Shown piece by piece: positions 15,676-24,933 of a DNA stretch of 64,000 nucleotides. Source of the DNA: Tsukamurella pulmonis (lineage in GTDB: Bacteria > Actinomycetota > Actinomycetes > Mycobacteriales > Mycobacteriaceae); contig NZ_FNLF01000002.1 in the NCBI RefSeq assembly GCF_900103175.1, positions 4,106,136 to 4,170,135 of the forward strand, in the 5' to 3' direction. Both the position numbers and the translations under genes were made by a program. The notes beneath the pieces are model-generated. The model saw only the letters and a list, made by a program, of their open reading frames with translations. It did not search any database and was not told the origin of the DNA. Positions within the stretch are counted from its first letter, which is position 1; each line of letters opens with the position of its first letter.

Positions 15676-16821
15676 ATGACCTGGCGGCGCACCCTCGGAC
15701 GACTGGCAGCGATATCGACCACCCTCGCGCTCGGCGCGGCACTCGCCGCCGGAGCCGCGCAAGGCGCACCGTCGACCACGTGGATGTGCCGGCCGGGCAC
15801 CGCGAACCCGTGCACCCTGCCCACCGATACCACCGACCTCGGCACCGGGAAGACCACTCCGGCACGGAGGGTGACCGACGCCGAGAAGGCCGTCGACTGT
15901 TTCTACGTCTATCCGACGGTGACCAATCAGGTGGCCTTCAACGCCAATCCGGTGCGGATGCCGGAAGTGGATTCGATCGCCCGTTTCCAGGCGGCGCGGT
16001 TCGGATCGATGTGCCGGGTCTTCGCACCGGTCTACCCGCAGATCACCGTGCTCGGGCTGACGACCACCGCGACACTGCACCTCAAGCCGGTGATCGACAC
16101 CGCCTATGAGTCGGTGCGCACCGCCTGGCGCGAGTACCTGGCCCGGGACAACGGCGGGCGCGGCGTGGTGCTGATCGGGCACTCGCAGGGAACGATGATG
16201 CTGCGCAAGCTGATCCGCGACGAGATCGACCGCGACCCGGCGGTTCGCGACCGCCTGGTGGGCGCCTTCCTGCTGGGCGGCAACGTCACCACGGCCGCGG
16301 GCAGCACGACCGGAGGCGACTTCGCGAACATCCCGCTGTGCACCCGTCGCGGCGAGTTCGGCTGCGTCGTCGCGTATTCCACCGACATCGTGCCGCCCGT
16401 GCTCTCCCTGTTCGGCAACACCGATCTCGACCTGCTCTCGCACACCATGGAGCTGCCCTTCGGCGCCGGGAAGCACATCGCCTGCACCGATCCCGCACCG
16501 CTGTCCGGGGAGCGGGGCCCGGTGGGCGTGACCGTGCCGAGCGCGCCGTTCTCCTTCGGGATCATCTCGGTGCTCATGGACTACACCACCTTTCCGGACG
16601 GGATGCCGACGTCGGCGAGCACGTGGACGGTCAGCAAGGGACGGGGCGTGGGCCGCTGCGAGGACGTCAACCGCCACAGCATGTACCGCATCAGCATGAC
16701 GGTGCCGCAGGCGATCAACGAGTTGCCACTGTTCAGTACGCATCTGCTGGACATGAACTTCGGCCTGGACCGGCTGGTGTCGATCGCGGCACAGCAGTCC
16801 GCGGCGTGGCGAGCCAGGTGA
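15676..16821 (+). CDS. Exported DUF3089-family lipase/esterase-like protein
   Basis: 381 residues. A signal peptide (RTLGRLAAISTTLALGAALA, cleavage near AQG-AP at about 33) precedes an alpha/beta-hydrolase-like domain: VDCFYVYPTVTNQ, RVFAPVYPQITVLGL, and the nucleophile elbow GVVLIGHSQGTMMLRKLI (GHSQG, Ser about 165). DCFYVYPT and GHSQG together are typical of DUF3089 proteins of Mycobacteriales. Six or more cysteines suggest disulphides outside the membrane. Lipid or cell-wall ester substrate likely, not determined. ATG 15676 follows menE by 34 bp. Confidence 0.85.
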   Translation: MTWRRTLGRLAAISTTLALGAALAAGAAQGAPSTTWMCRPGTANPCTLPTDTTDLGTGKTTPARRVTDAEKAVDCFYVYPTVTNQVAFNANPVRMPEVDSIARFQAARFGSMCRVFAPVYPQITVLGLTTTATLHLKPVIDTAYESVRTAWREYLARDNGGRGVVLIGHSQGTMMLRKLIRDEIDRDPAVRDRLVGAFLLGGNVTTAAGSTTGGDFANIPLCTRRGEFGCVVAYSTDIVPPVLSLFGNTDLDLLSHTMELPFGAGKHIACTDPAPLSGERGPVGVTVPSAPFSFGIISVLMDYTTFPDGMPTSASTWTVSKGRGVGRCEDVNRHSMYRISMTVPQAINELPLFSTHLLDMNFGLDRLVSIAAQQSAAWRAR

Positions 16822-16833
16822 GCCGAGCAAAAG

Positions 16834-16877
16834 CTACAACCGTGTAGAATTCCGTCTGGACCGATGCCCGAACGGAA
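16834..16877. promoter_or_regulatory. Two palindromes upstream of the acyl-CoA dehydrogenase gene
   Basis: CTACA-ACCG-TGTAG (16834-16847) is immediately followed by TTCCGT (16850-16855) pairing with ACGGAA (16872-16877). Both lie within 60 bp upstream of the start at 16893 and could be operator sites. No adjacent regulator gene is present. Confidence 0.4.
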
Positions 16878-16892
16878 ACCTAGGATGCCCCC

Positions 16893-18686
16893 GTGAAGCA
16901 GAACATCGCAGCGCAGACCCCGCTGCTCAGCCCCCGCGACGTCGACTTCCTGCTCTACGAGTGGCTGAACGCGGAGGAGCTGACCAAGCGCGACGCCTTC
17001 GCGGATCATTCGAAGGAGACCTTCGACGCCGCTCTCGACCTGGCCGCCGACATCGCGGTGCAGAAGCTGTCGAACCACTACAAGCTCGCCGACGCGAACG
17101 AGCCGACGATCCAGCCGGACGGCACCGCGAAGACGCTGCCGGAGACCAAGGCCGGGCTCGACGCGATCAACGAGGCCGGGTTCACCTTCGCCGAGCTGCC
17201 CGCCGAGGAGGGCGGCATCGGCCTGCCGTCGCTGATCAGCAAGGCCGCGTTCGCGTGGATGCAGGCCGCGAACGTCTCCACCACCGTCTACTCGGGCCTG
17301 ACCCTGGGCAACGGCAACGTGATCCGCTCCTTCGGCACCGACGAGCAGAAGCGCCTCTTCCTCGAGCCGATGATCGAGGGCCGCTTCACCGGCACCATGT
17401 GCCTCTCGGAGCCCGACGCCGGTTCCGCGCTCGCCGACATCAGCGCGAAGGCCGAGCCCCGCGAGGACGGCAGCTACGCCATCACCGGTACGAAGATGTG
17501 GATCACCGGCGGCGACCACGAGATGACAGAGAACATCGTGCACCTGGTGCTCGCGAAGGTCCCCGGCGCGCCGGACGGCGTCAAGGGCATCTCGCTGTTC
17601 ATCGTGCCGAAGTACCTGGTGAACGACGATCAGTCGGTGGGCGAGCGCAACGCCGTGAACCTGGTGAGCCTGAACCACAAGATGGGCAACAAGGGCACCA
17701 CCAACTGCCTGCTCTCGCTCGACGGTGCGACCGGCTACCTGGTCGGCGCGGAGAACCGCGGCCTCGTGCAGATGTTCCAGATGATGAACGAGGCGCGCGT
17801 CGCCGTCGGCCTCGCCTCGTCGGCGATCGGCTACACGGGCTACCTGCAGTCGCTGGAGTACGCCAAGACCCGCGTGCAGGGTCGGCCGGTCACCGCGCCG
17901 ACGGGGCCGCAGGTCCCGATCATCGAGCACCCCGACGTGCGCCGGATGCTCCTCGCGCAGAAGAGCTACGTCGAGGGTGGGCTGGCGCTCGCGCTCTTCG
18001 GGGCGCGCCTGGTCGACGACGCCGCGACGGCACCGTCGGAGGAGGAGCGGACCGCGGCGGCGCAGCTGCTCGACCTGCTGACCCCGATCATCAAGAGCTG
18101 GCCCAGCGAGTGGGCCACCCGCGCCAACGACTACGCGCTCCAGATCCACGGCGGCTACGGCTACACGCGCGAGTTCAACGTCGAGCAGCTCTACCGGGAC
18201 AACCGGCTCAACGCGATCCACGAGGGCGCCAAGGCGATCCACGGCCTGGACCTGCTGGGCCGCAAGGTGCCGCAGCACGGCGGCGCCGCGTTCGGTGCGC
18301 TGCTCGGGCGGATCGAGGCGACGGCGGCGCGCGCGGAGAAGCACGAGGAACTGGCGGCGCACGCCGCGGCGCTGCGGGCGGCGTCGCAGCGGGCCGTCGA
18401 GGTCACGATGACGCTCGGCGGGTCTGGCGATCCGTCGCTCTCGCTGGCGAACGCCACCTCCTACCTCGACGGCCTCGGCCACGTCGTGGTGGCGTGGCTG
18501 TGGCTCGATCAGGCGCTGGCGACCTACCGCGAGGACGGCACCGCGCAGTCGGAGGCCTTCTACCGCGGCAAGCGGGCGGCCACGCAGTACTTCTTCGTCT
18601 ACGAGCTGCCGAAGGCGCACACCGAGTTCGACCTGCTCGCGAAGCTCGATCGCACCACGCTCGACCTGGACACCTCCGTCCTGTAG
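16893..18686 (+). CDS. Large acyl-CoA dehydrogenase (FadE5-like)
   Basis: 597 residues, the long class (about 600) rather than the 380-residue class, so it carries the extra C-terminal helical domain. Dehydrogenase body: GTMCLSEPDAGSALADISA (FAD/acyl binding, about 167-186), ITGTKMWITGGDHEMTENI, NEARVAVGLASSAIGYTGYL, then WATRANDYALQIHGGYGYTR and NAIHEGAKAIHG. The IHEGA segment is at the IYEGT position carrying the catalytic Glu in many members. Oxidises acyl-CoA to enoyl-CoA in beta-oxidation, passing electrons to ETF. Stand-alone, with two palindromes upstream; menA starts 20 bp after it. Confidence 0.92.
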   Translation: MKQNIAAQTPLLSPRDVDFLLYEWLNAEELTKRDAFADHSKETFDAALDLAADIAVQKLSNHYKLADANEPTIQPDGTAKTLPETKAGLDAINEAGFTFAELPAEEGGIGLPSLISKAAFAWMQAANVSTTVYSGLTLGNGNVIRSFGTDEQKRLFLEPMIEGRFTGTMCLSEPDAGSALADISAKAEPREDGSYAITGTKMWITGGDHEMTENIVHLVLAKVPGAPDGVKGISLFIVPKYLVNDDQSVGERNAVNLVSLNHKMGNKGTTNCLLSLDGATGYLVGAENRGLVQMFQMMNEARVAVGLASSAIGYTGYLQSLEYAKTRVQGRPVTAPTGPQVPIIEHPDVRRMLLAQKSYVEGGLALALFGARLVDDAATAPSEEERTAAAQLLDLLTPIIKSWPSEWATRANDYALQIHGGYGYTREFNVEQLYRDNRLNAIHEGAKAIHGLDLLGRKVPQHGGAAFGALLGRIEATAARAEKHEELAAHAAALRAASQRAVEVTMTLGGSGDPSLSLANATSYLDGLGHVVVAWLWLDQALATYREDGTAQSEAFYRGKRAATQYFFVYELPKAHTEFDLLAKLDRTTLDLDTSVL

Positions 18687-18706
18687 CGACTGCATAGGCT
18701 GGGTGC

Positions 18707-19582
18707 ATGGCAACCGCAGCGCAGTGGCTCGAAGGGGCCCGGCCCCGTACGCTCCCGAACGCGATCGCCCCGGTGATCGCGGGCACGGGGGCCGCGGGCT
18801 TCCTCGGTGAGGCGGTCTGGTGGAAGGCGCTGCTTGCGCTGGTGGTGTCGTTGTCGCTGATCATCGGCGTCAACTTCGCCAACGACTACTCCGACGGGAT
18901 CCGCGGCACCGACGACGACCGCGTCGGGCCGCTGCGGCTCGTCGGCTCCGGGCTCGCCTCCCCCGCCGCCGTGAAGCGGGCCGCCTTCGCGTGCTTCGGG
19001 ATCGGCGGCATCGCGGGTATCGCGCTGTCGCTGACCTCGGCGCCGTGGCTGATCCTCGTCGGCCTGGCGTGCGTGGCCGGGGCCTGGTTCTACACCGGCG
19101 GCTCCAAGCCGTACGGATACCTGGGCTTCGGCGAGATCGCGGTGTTCGTCTTCTTCGGCCTCGTCGCGGTGCTGGGCACCGAGTTCGTGCAGGCCGGGCG
19201 GGTGGACGTGGCCGGCGCTCTCGCGGCCTGCGCCGTGGGCTCCTACAGCTCGGCGGTGCTCGTCGCCAACAACCTGCGCGACATCCCCACCGACCGCGAG
19301 TCCGGCAAGATCACCCTCGCCGTCCGGCTCGGGGACTCCCGCACCCGCGTGCTGTTCGCCGTCCTCGTCGCCGTGCCGACGGTGCTGGGCCTGGCCCTCG
19401 CGGCCGTCGCCACCCCGTGGGCGCTGCTCTCCCTCGCCTCCGCGCCGCTCGCCGTGCGCGCCGCGCTGCCGGTGCTCCGCGGCGGCCAGGGCCCGGCCCT
19501 GATCCCCGCTCTCGCCCAGACCGGCCTCGCCATGCTCGTCTGGTCCATCGGCGCCGCGATCGGCCTGTTCCTGGGCGCGTAA
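18707..19582 (+). CDS. menA: 1,4-Dihydroxy-2-naphthoate polyprenyltransferase (MenA)
   Basis: 291 residues with eight to nine hydrophobic helices of the UbiA fold. The first Asp-rich motif is in [20 protein letters not shown] (about residues 64-83), binding Mg-polyprenyl diphosphate. The second is [20 protein letters not shown] (about 185-204). [20 protein letters not shown] at the N-terminus is a MenA hallmark. It joins the isoprenoid chain to DHNA to make demethylmenaquinone at the inner membrane. Convergent with the cysteine synthase-family gene; the lysR cassette sits in the gap. Confidence 0.95.
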   Translation: MATAAQWLEGARPRTLPNAIAPVIAGTGAAGFLGEAVWWKALLALVVSLSLIIGVNFANDYSDGIRGTDDDRVGPLRLVGSGLASPAAVKRAAFACFGIGGIAGIALSLTSAPWLILVGLACVAGAWFYTGGSKPYGYLGFGEIAVFVFFGLVAVLGTEFVQAGRVDVAGALAACAVGSYSSAVLVANNLRDIPTDRESGKITLAVRLGDSRTRVLFAVLVAVPTVLGLALAAVATPWALLSLASAPLAVRAALPVLRGGQGPALIPALAQTGLAMLVWSIGAAIGLFLGA

Positions 19583-19620
19583 CGCTCCCGATCCGCACTG
19601 GTACGCGCGCGACCTGATCA

Positions 19621-19719
19621 CGTAGTCGATCGGGCGAGCCATGCGCGCCGCGCATACCCTCGATAATCGCAGTTCAAAGCACATTTTCGGCTTCGAGTCC
19701 ATGCGTGGGACGCATGGCC
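19621..19719. repeat. Left inverted repeat of the lysR cassette (two palindromes, 60 bp apart)
   Basis: Contains ATGCGCGCCGCGCAT (19641-19655) and ATGCGTGGGACGCAT (19701-19715), both ATGCG-N5-CGCAT. Read outward to inward, GTAGTCG-x-TCGG...GCC-ATGCGCGCC matches the reverse complement of the right copy at 20366-20468, with shared inner islands GTTCA and TTTTCG. Confidence 0.7.
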
Positions 19720-19789
19720 TGCCATCCGCAGGGAGACCGCCGCCGCCATCGCCACCATTCTCGTCAGTGGGCGGCGGTACCGTCCCGGC

Positions 19790-20341
19790 ATGTCGGACAT
19801 CGAACGTTTGCGGGTGGTGGCGACGGTGGCCCGCACGCACAGCATCAGCGAGGCGGCCCGGGCGCACGGCGTCGCGCAGTCGACGGTCACGCGGTCGGTG
19901 GCGAAGACGGAGGAGCTCGTGGGCTTCCCCCTGTTTCGGCGCACCGCGGAAGGCGCGCATCCGACCACGGGCGCACGGTCCGCGATCACCCTGATCGAGT
20001 GCATCGTCGGCGGTTTCGACGAGCTGCGGGCGCTCGGCGCGAACCGCCCCGCAGCGTTCCGCCTCGCCCACCGCGCGGACCTGCCGGTCCCCGCCCGCCT
20101 CGAGGACACCGTCGCCCTGTGGAACCGCGACAACACTCCCACAGTGGAGCCGATCGTCGTCGAAGATCCGGTGGCGGCGGTCCGTGCCGGCGACGCCTCG
20201 TTCGCACTCGTGACCAACAGCGGTCCGCTGCTCCCCGGCCTGGAGACGGTGATGGTGCGGGTGACGCGCCTCGAACGCATCGAGCTACTGCACCTTTCCG
20301 AGCCGCCCACCGAGGCGGCCGCGTTCCTCGCCCGCGTCTGA
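19790..20341 (+). CDS. Short LysR-type regulator
   Basis: 183 residues; LysR proteins are usually about 300. The N-terminal winged HTH is clear: RLRVVATVARTHSISEAARA, HGVAQSTVTRSVAKTEELVG, FPLFRRTAEGAHPT (about 5-62). The remainder (about 90-183) is a single periplasmic-binding-like lobe ending PPTEAAAFLARV, so the second co-inducer lobe is missing or shortened. Flanked on both sides by ATGCG-N5-CGCAT palindromes, which fit the LysR box T-N11-A; one ends 74 bp before the start, consistent with autoregulation. The gene fills the gap between convergent menA and the cysteine synthase-family gene. No target gene is adjacent. Confidence 0.8.
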   Translation: MSDIERLRVVATVARTHSISEAARAHGVAQSTVTRSVAKTEELVGFPLFRRTAEGAHPTTGARSAITLIECIVGGFDELRALGANRPAAFRLAHRADLPVPARLEDTVALWNRDNTPTVEPIVVEDPVAAVRAGDASFALVTNSGPLLPGLETVMVRVTRLERIELLHLSEPPTEAAAFLARV

Positions 20342-20365
20342 TGTGCGCACGAGCGCTCTCCCATC

Positions 20366-20468
20366 GGGCCATGCATCCGACGCATGGCCCGATCGCACGA
20401 AAACCGCCACTGAACAGGGAGGATTCAAGCCATGCGTGGCGCGCATGGCCTTCCGAACCGACTACACG
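20366..20468. repeat. Right inverted repeat of the lysR cassette (two palindromes, 61 bp apart)
   Basis: Contains ATGCATCCGACGCAT (20371-20385) and ATGCGTGGCGCGCAT (20432-20446), flanked by GCC/GGC. The reverse complement aligns with the left repeat at 19621-19719 at equal palindrome spacing within 1 bp. Confidence 0.7.
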
Positions 20469-20516
20469 CCCCGGCCCGGCTCGCCCGGTCCGGAGCCCCC
20501 GGACCCGAGGTGCGGC

Positions 20517-21623
20517 CTACTCCCGCCAGGTCCCGTCGGCGAGGAAGCGCTCGACGGTGAGCGTGGGCGGGAGGAGGTCGAAGCCCTTGGACTCGACCCA
20601 GGCGTCGTCGAAGTAGGTGTCGAGGTAGCGATCGCCGCCGTCGGCGAGCAGGGTGACGACGCTGCCCGAGCGCCCCTGCCGCACCATCTCCGCGATCACC
20701 CCGAAGGCGCCCCACAGGTTGGTGCCGGTGGAGCCGCCCACGCGGCGGCCGAGCAGCGCGGAGGCGATGCGGGCCGCGGCGATCGAGCCCGCATCGGGCA
20801 CGCCCACCATGCGGTCGACGATGTCCGGGATGAACGAGGGCTCCACGCGCGGGCGGCCGATGCCCTCGATGCGCGACGACTGTCCCGTCTCCACCGTGCA
20901 GTCGGCGGACTCGAAGCCCGGCAGGAAGCTGGAGTTCTCGGGGTCGACGACGCACAGCCGCGTCGCATGCCGGCGGTAGCGGATGTAGCGGCCGATGGTC
21001 GCCGAGGTGCCGCCGGTGCCGGCGCCGACCACGATCCACGCCGGCTCCGGGTGCTCCTCGAGCGAGAGCTGCGAGAAGATCGACTCGGCGATGTTGTTGT
21101 TGCCGCGCCAGTCCGTCGCGCGCTCGGCGTGGGTGAACTGATCCATGTAATGGCCGCCGCTGTCGCGGGCCAGGCGCGCGGCCTCGGTGTAGACCTCGTC
21201 CGCGCGGTCCACGAAGTGGCAGGTGCCGCCCTCACGCTCGATGAGCGCGACCTTGGCGGGCGAGGTGCTCCGCGTCATCACCGCGACGAAGGGCAGTCCG
21301 AGCAGCTTGGCGAAGTAGGCCTCGGAGACGGCGGTCGAGCCCGACGACGCCTCGATCACCGTGGTGCCCTCGCGCACCCAGCCGTTGCACAGGGAGTACA
21401 GGAACAGGGACCGGGCCAGACGGTGCTTCAGGCTGCCCGTGATGTGCGTGGTCTCGTCCTTGAGATACAGGTCGATCCCCGGAACGCCCGCACCGTGCGC
21501 CCACTCCCCCAGCGGGAAGCGCAGCAGGTGCGTATCGGCGCTGCGCCGCGCGTCGGCCTCGATGAGGCGCACGGCGTTGTCGACCCACGACCGGTCCGAG
21601 GACCGGTCGCAGACCACCGTCAT
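20517..21623 (-). CDS. PLP-dependent cysteine synthase-family enzyme (Cds1-like)
   Basis: 368 residues, fold-type II PLP enzyme. The Schiff-base Lys is in [20 protein letters not shown] (about residue 66). The substrate loop [20 protein letters not shown] and the PLP-phosphate glycine loop [16 protein letters not shown] are present, with [18 protein letters not shown] at the C-terminus. The [12 protein letters not shown] end and N-terminal [20 protein letters not shown] resemble the mycobacterial L-cysteine desulfhydrase Cds1 group rather than CysK. Cytoplasmic; releases or assimilates sulphide. Its ATG overlaps the stop of the upstream DUF4229 gene by 4 bp, so the two are coupled. Confidence 0.87.
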   Translation of the reverse strand: MTVVCDRSSDRSWVDNAVRLIEADARRSADTHLLRFPLGEWAHGAGVPGIDLYLKDETTHITGSLKHRLARSLFLYSLCNGWVREGTTVIEASSGSTAVSEAYFAKLLGLPFVAVMTRSTSPAKVALIEREGGTCHFVDRADEVYTEAARLARDSGGHYMDQFTHAERATDWRGNNNIAESIFSQLSLEEHPEPAWIVVGAGTGGTSATIGRYIRYRRHATRLCVVDPENSSFLPGFESADCTVETGQSSRIEGIGRPRVEPSFIPDIVDRMVGVPDAGSIAAARIASALLGRRVGGSTGTNLWGAFGVIAEMVRQGRSGSVVTLLADGGDRYLDTYFDDAWVESKGFDLLPPTLTVERFLADGTWRE

Positions 21624-21919
21624 TCGTCCACGCCCTGCAGGCGCCGGCGGAAGTCGTCGCGCTTCTCCTTGCGGGCCTCGTCGATCACCGCCGCGCTCTC
21701 GTTCACGCTCGTGCGCAGCTTCTTGCCGAGCACCATCGACAGCGGCAGGGAGATCACGAGCGCGAACAGGAACACCGGGATCGGGGGCACCTCGTCGAGG
21801 AAGAGCATGCCGATTCCGTAGAGCAGGGCGAACACGACGACGACCAGCCCCAGGCGGAACGCCGTATACAAAACAAGGGCGCGCGCGAGGGTCCGCTTCG
21901 CGGTACTCGTATCGGTCAT
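21620..21919 (-). CDS. DUF4229 small membrane protein
   Basis: 99 residues from ATG 21919; a GTG two codons upstream (21925) is also possible. Two hydrophobic helices, [20 protein letters not shown] and [20 protein letters not shown], are followed by a charged cytoplasmic tail [20 protein letters not shown]. The ...LGKKLR...D..R..KRDDFR pattern is that of DUF4229 proteins found near ccsA and menaquinone genes in Mycobacteriales. Function unknown. It overlaps the cysteine synthase-family gene by 4 bp. Confidence 0.82.
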   Translation of the reverse strand: MTDTSTAKRTLARALVLYTAFRLGLVVVVFALLYGIGMLFLDEVPPIPVFLFALVISLPLSMVLGKKLRTSVNESAAVIDEARKEKRDDFRRRLQGVDE

Positions 21920-22017
21920 GAACACGAGCCTACCCTCGTCCGAAATACGACTTTACCAATTCTTGGCACTCGGATAGAGGTTCGAGTACTCGGGCAAATC
22001 GCTGCATACTGGGCATC

Positions 22018-22257
22018 ATGACCACCGCACATCCGAACCTCGCCCAGCGCGCAGCGGACCCGCGGGCCGCTGCGCCCCGTCAGCCCGAGCGCCTCATGAC
22101 CCCAGGCCAGGTGGCTGCACTGTTCAACGTGAACCCGAAGACGGTCACCCGGTGGGCCGGCGCGGGCCTGCTCGGCTCCGTCCGGACGCCCGGCGGGCAC
22201 CGTCGCTTCCGCGCGTCGGAGGTCTTTGCTCTCCTGAACCAGAACACGACGGCCTAG
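22018..22257 (+). CDS. bldC: BldC-family MerR-like DNA-binding protein
   Basis: 79 residues. A variable N-terminal arm is followed by a single winged HTH of the BldC type: LMTPGQVAALFNVNPKTVTR, WAGAGLLGSVRTPGGHRRFR, ASEVFALLNQ (about 26-76). Streptomyces BldC (68 aa) binds DNA cooperatively as head-to-tail oligomers on direct repeats and controls development. In non-sporulating actinobacteria the role is open. Short leader, with TTGGCA at 21963 as a possible -35. A strong hairpin terminator follows 12 bp after the stop. Confidence 0.88.
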   Translation: MTTAHPNLAQRAADPRAAAPRQPERLMTPGQVAALFNVNPKTVTRWAGAGLLGSVRTPGGHRRFRASEVFALLNQNTTA

Positions 22258-22269
22258 GCACGGTCGGAC

Positions 22270-22312
22270 AAGGGCGCCGCCCCACCGAGATGATCGGTGG
22301 GGCGGCGCCCTT
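22270..22312. terminator. Bidirectional intrinsic terminator between bldC and ccsA
   Basis: A 19-bp perfect stem, AAGGGCGCCGCCCCACCGA (22270-22288) with TCGGTGGGGCGGCGCCCTT (22294-22312), and a 5-nt loop, followed by TT. It serves both convergent genes. Confidence 0.92.
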
Positions 22313-22339
22313 TTCCGTACGCGACGTTCCTGCGCGGAC

Positions 22340-23344
22340 TCAGCCGGCGTAGGAGTGCAGGCTGCCCGTCGCGAAGTAGTTGATGATGAACAGGTTGAAG
22401 ACGATCACCGCGAAGCCGAGGATGTTCAGGTAGGGCGCGGCCTTGCGCCACACCGACGTCGCCCGCGCATGCAGGTACGCCGCGTAGAGGACCCAGGCGA
22501 TGAACGAGGTGGTCTCCTTCGGGTCCCAGCCCCACGGCCGGCCCCACGCCGCCTCGGCCCAGACCGCGCCGCAGATGACGCCCGCGCTGAACAGCGGGAA
22601 GGCGACGATCACGGTGCCGTACGCCACGCGGTCGAGCACCTGCGTGTTCGGAATGGCCTGCAGCAGCCGGCCGCCGATGCCGGAGGTGACGCTCACGGAG
22701 CCGTCGGGCAGCTCGAACCGGCGGCGGATCAGATACAGCAGGCTGGCGACGCCGGAGACCAGGAAGATGCCGGCACCGATCGAGACGATCGAGACGTGGA
22801 TCGCGAGCCAGTACGACTTCAGCGAGGGCACCACCGGGCCGGCCGTGGTGTACAGCACGCCCTCCGCGACGAACATGAAGATCAGGATCGGGACCAGCAC
22901 GAAGCCGAGGATCGGCCGGGCCTCGGGCTTGCGCAGCAGCACCAGCGAGGCCAGGACCGCGCCCGCGCACATGATGGACATGAACTCGTACATGTTGCCC
23001 CAGGGCATGCGGCCGGTGGCGACGCCGCGCAGCACGATCGAGGTGACGTGCACGAGCAGTCCCGCCACCACGAGCGCGTAGCCCATGCGGCCGATCCGTT
23101 CGGACTTCGAGCGGCGGGGCCCGTCGTCGACGACCCGGCCCGGGGTGGAGTCGGTGGCGATCGGGCCGCCCCCGGCGGCGACGAGCTCGCGCTTGCGGTC
23201 GCGCGCGGCCGTGGCGTCCACCCGCGACGTCGCGAGCTCGATGACCATCAGGACCAGCGCGAGCGCGTAGATCCCGGTGGCGCTGGTGAACAGCACGTCG
23301 GCGAAGTTCGCCAGGTCGACGTTCGTCTCGGTTCCCATGCTCAC
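22340..23344 (-). CDS. ccsA: Cytochrome c biogenesis protein CcsA (CcsB-type), heme handling
   Basis: 334 residues, about eight membrane helices. The heme-handling signature WAEAAWGRPWGWDPKETTSF (about residues 268-287) is intact, with flanking His in YWLAIHVSIVSIG and HARATSVW. With ResB it delivers heme to apocytochrome c outside the membrane (System II). GTG 23344 overlaps the resB stop in GTGA, suggesting coupling; ATG 23338 is an alternative. Last gene of the hemL-ccsA run, with a terminator beyond it. Confidence 0.94.
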   Translation of the reverse strand: MSMGTETNVDLANFADVLFTSATGIYALALVLMVIELATSRVDATAARDRKRELVAAGGGPIATDSTPGRVVDDGPRRSKSERIGRMGYALVVAGLLVHVTSIVLRGVATGRMPWGNMYEFMSIMCAGAVLASLVLLRKPEARPILGFVLVPILIFMFVAEGVLYTTAGPVVPSLKSYWLAIHVSIVSIGAGIFLVSGVASLLYLIRRRFELPDGSVSVTSGIGGRLLQAIPNTQVLDRVAYGTVIVAFPLFSAGVICGAVWAEAAWGRPWGWDPKETTSFIAWVLYAAYLHARATSVWRKAAPYLNILGFAVIVFNLFIINYFATGSLHSYAG

Positions 23345-24933
23345 GCCACTTTCTCACCGTCGGGACCGACCAGGCGGTCGGCCAGTGCTTCGAAGTCCTC
23401 GGTCCATCCGGCCTGGTCGGTGCGCGCCAGTCCGGCGATCTCCATCACGGTACCGCCGCCCTCGCGCGGGGTCAGCCGCACGAACACCCGCCGCCGCTTG
23501 ACGGTGAGCGAGACGATGAGCCCGCCCAGCATGCCGATCGCGAAGATCAGGGTCCAGTTCTGCGCCGGGTTGTGGCTCACCTGCAGGGCCGCGAAGTTCG
23601 TCACGCCGTCGAAGCGCACCTGGGTGCCGTCCTCGAGAGTCGTGGATTGGCCCACCGACAGGTTCACGCGCGCCTTCTTCTCCAGCCGCTTCGAGTCGAT
23701 CTGATCGCGGCTGAGCGAGAAGATGTTCTGCGGCTTGCCGGTGTCCAGGCCCGTGTCGCCCTGGTAGATGTCCACGGCGACGGCCGGATCGTTCGGCGCG
23801 GGGAAGCGGGAGGTGAGCAGCGTCCCGTCGAGCTGCTTGGTGGGGGCGAGCAGCCCCTCGATCCCGATCTGCTTGGTGCGACGCTCGTCCTCGGTCCGGT
23901 ACAGATCGGCCGGCGGGTCGAAGCGCAGCGCGCCCGAGGAGAGGAAGTTGATCTTGTCCTGCGGCGCGAACTGCATGGTCTGCTTCCGCACGGCGCCGTT
24001 CGGGTAGGTCACCGAGAAGGTGCCCGCGTAGCCGTGGCCCAGCATGTAGACGCGCACGCCCTCCATGCGGAGCGGCTTGTTGACCTCGATGGCGTAGTTC
24101 TTCCAGGTGCCGTCGCGCAGGCCCTCACGGTCCTGGTACGAGGCCATCGTCCGGAACATGTCCGGCTGCGCGTTCGGCAGGAACGTGGCCTGCACCTCGT
24201 CGGCCTTGAGGCAGAAGGGCGCGAGCCCGGTCCCGTCGACGAGGTTGCCGGCGCGGAAGTTGTCGTAGTTCGACGAGGTGTTGCAGAAACCCTCGTCGCC
24301 GGCGATCACGATGCGCGAACCCTCGTAGGAGAACTGCTGGCCCACGCCGATCGCGATGAGTATCCCCACCAGCGAGATGTGGAAGACCAGGTTGCCGGCC
24401 TCGCGCAGGTAGCCCTTCTCGGCGGAGACGGTGACGGCGCCTTCCGCCTCGCCCCTGCCCCCCGTGCGGCTGATCTTTCGCCAGCCGCGCAGGCCGCCCA
24501 GCACCGTCTGCGCCGCGGCCTCGGGGTCCTGGTCGCTCTCGCGGGTGGTGTGCCGCGGCAGGCGCGACAGGTTGCGCGGGGTGGCGACGGGCGGCGTGCG
24601 CAGGGCGCGGAAGTGCTCGAAGCAGCGGGGCACGATGCAGCCGACGAGGGAGACGAACAGCAGCGCGTAGATCGCGGTGAACCACACCGATTTGAAGACG
24701 CCGAAGAACTGCAGCTTGTCCAGGAGTTCACCGAGAGTGCCGTGATCGTCGATCCACTTCGCGGTGGCGGCCGAGTCGACGTCGCGCTGCGGCAGCAGCG
24801 CGCCGGGCATGGCCGCGACGGCGAGCAGGAACAGCAGCACCAGCGCGGTCTTCATCGACGTGAGCGAGCGCCACGTGTTGCGGACCGCGGCGAGGGCGCG
24901 GCGCGGGAGGGATTGCTTGACAGGAGTAGTCAT
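23341..24933 (-). CDS. resB: Cytochrome c biogenesis protein ResB
   Basis: 530 residues. Three N-terminal membrane helices (WRSLTSMKTALVLLFLLAVA, then VWFTAIYALLFVSLVGCIVP near 75-95, and REAGNLVFHISLVGILIAIG near 165-185), a large extracytoplasmic domain, and a last helix NWTLIFAIGMLGGLIVSLTV before the cytoplasmic end. LPQRDVD and CIVPRCFEH are typical ResB segments. It forms the System II heme lyase with CcsA. ATG 24933 overlaps the ccdA stop (TGATG), so the operon is translationally coupled. Confidence 0.94.
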   Translation of the reverse strand: MTTPVKQSLPRRALAAVRNTWRSLTSMKTALVLLFLLAVAAMPGALLPQRDVDSAATAKWIDDHGTLGELLDKLQFFGVFKSVWFTAIYALLFVSLVGCIVPRCFEHFRALRTPPVATPRNLSRLPRHTTRESDQDPEAAAQTVLGGLRGWRKISRTGGRGEAEGAVTVSAEKGYLREAGNLVFHISLVGILIAIGVGQQFSYEGSRIVIAGDEGFCNTSSNYDNFRAGNLVDGTGLAPFCLKADEVQATFLPNAQPDMFRTMASYQDREGLRDGTWKNYAIEVNKPLRMEGVRVYMLGHGYAGTFSVTYPNGAVRKQTMQFAPQDKINFLSSGALRFDPPADLYRTEDERRTKQIGIEGLLAPTKQLDGTLLTSRFPAPNDPAVAVDIYQGDTGLDTGKPQNIFSLSRDQIDSKRLEKKARVNLSVGQSTTLEDGTQVRFDGVTNFAALQVSHNPAQNWTLIFAIGMLGGLIVSLTVKRRRVFVRLTPREGGGTVMEIAGLARTDQAGWTEDFEALADRLVGPDGEKVA

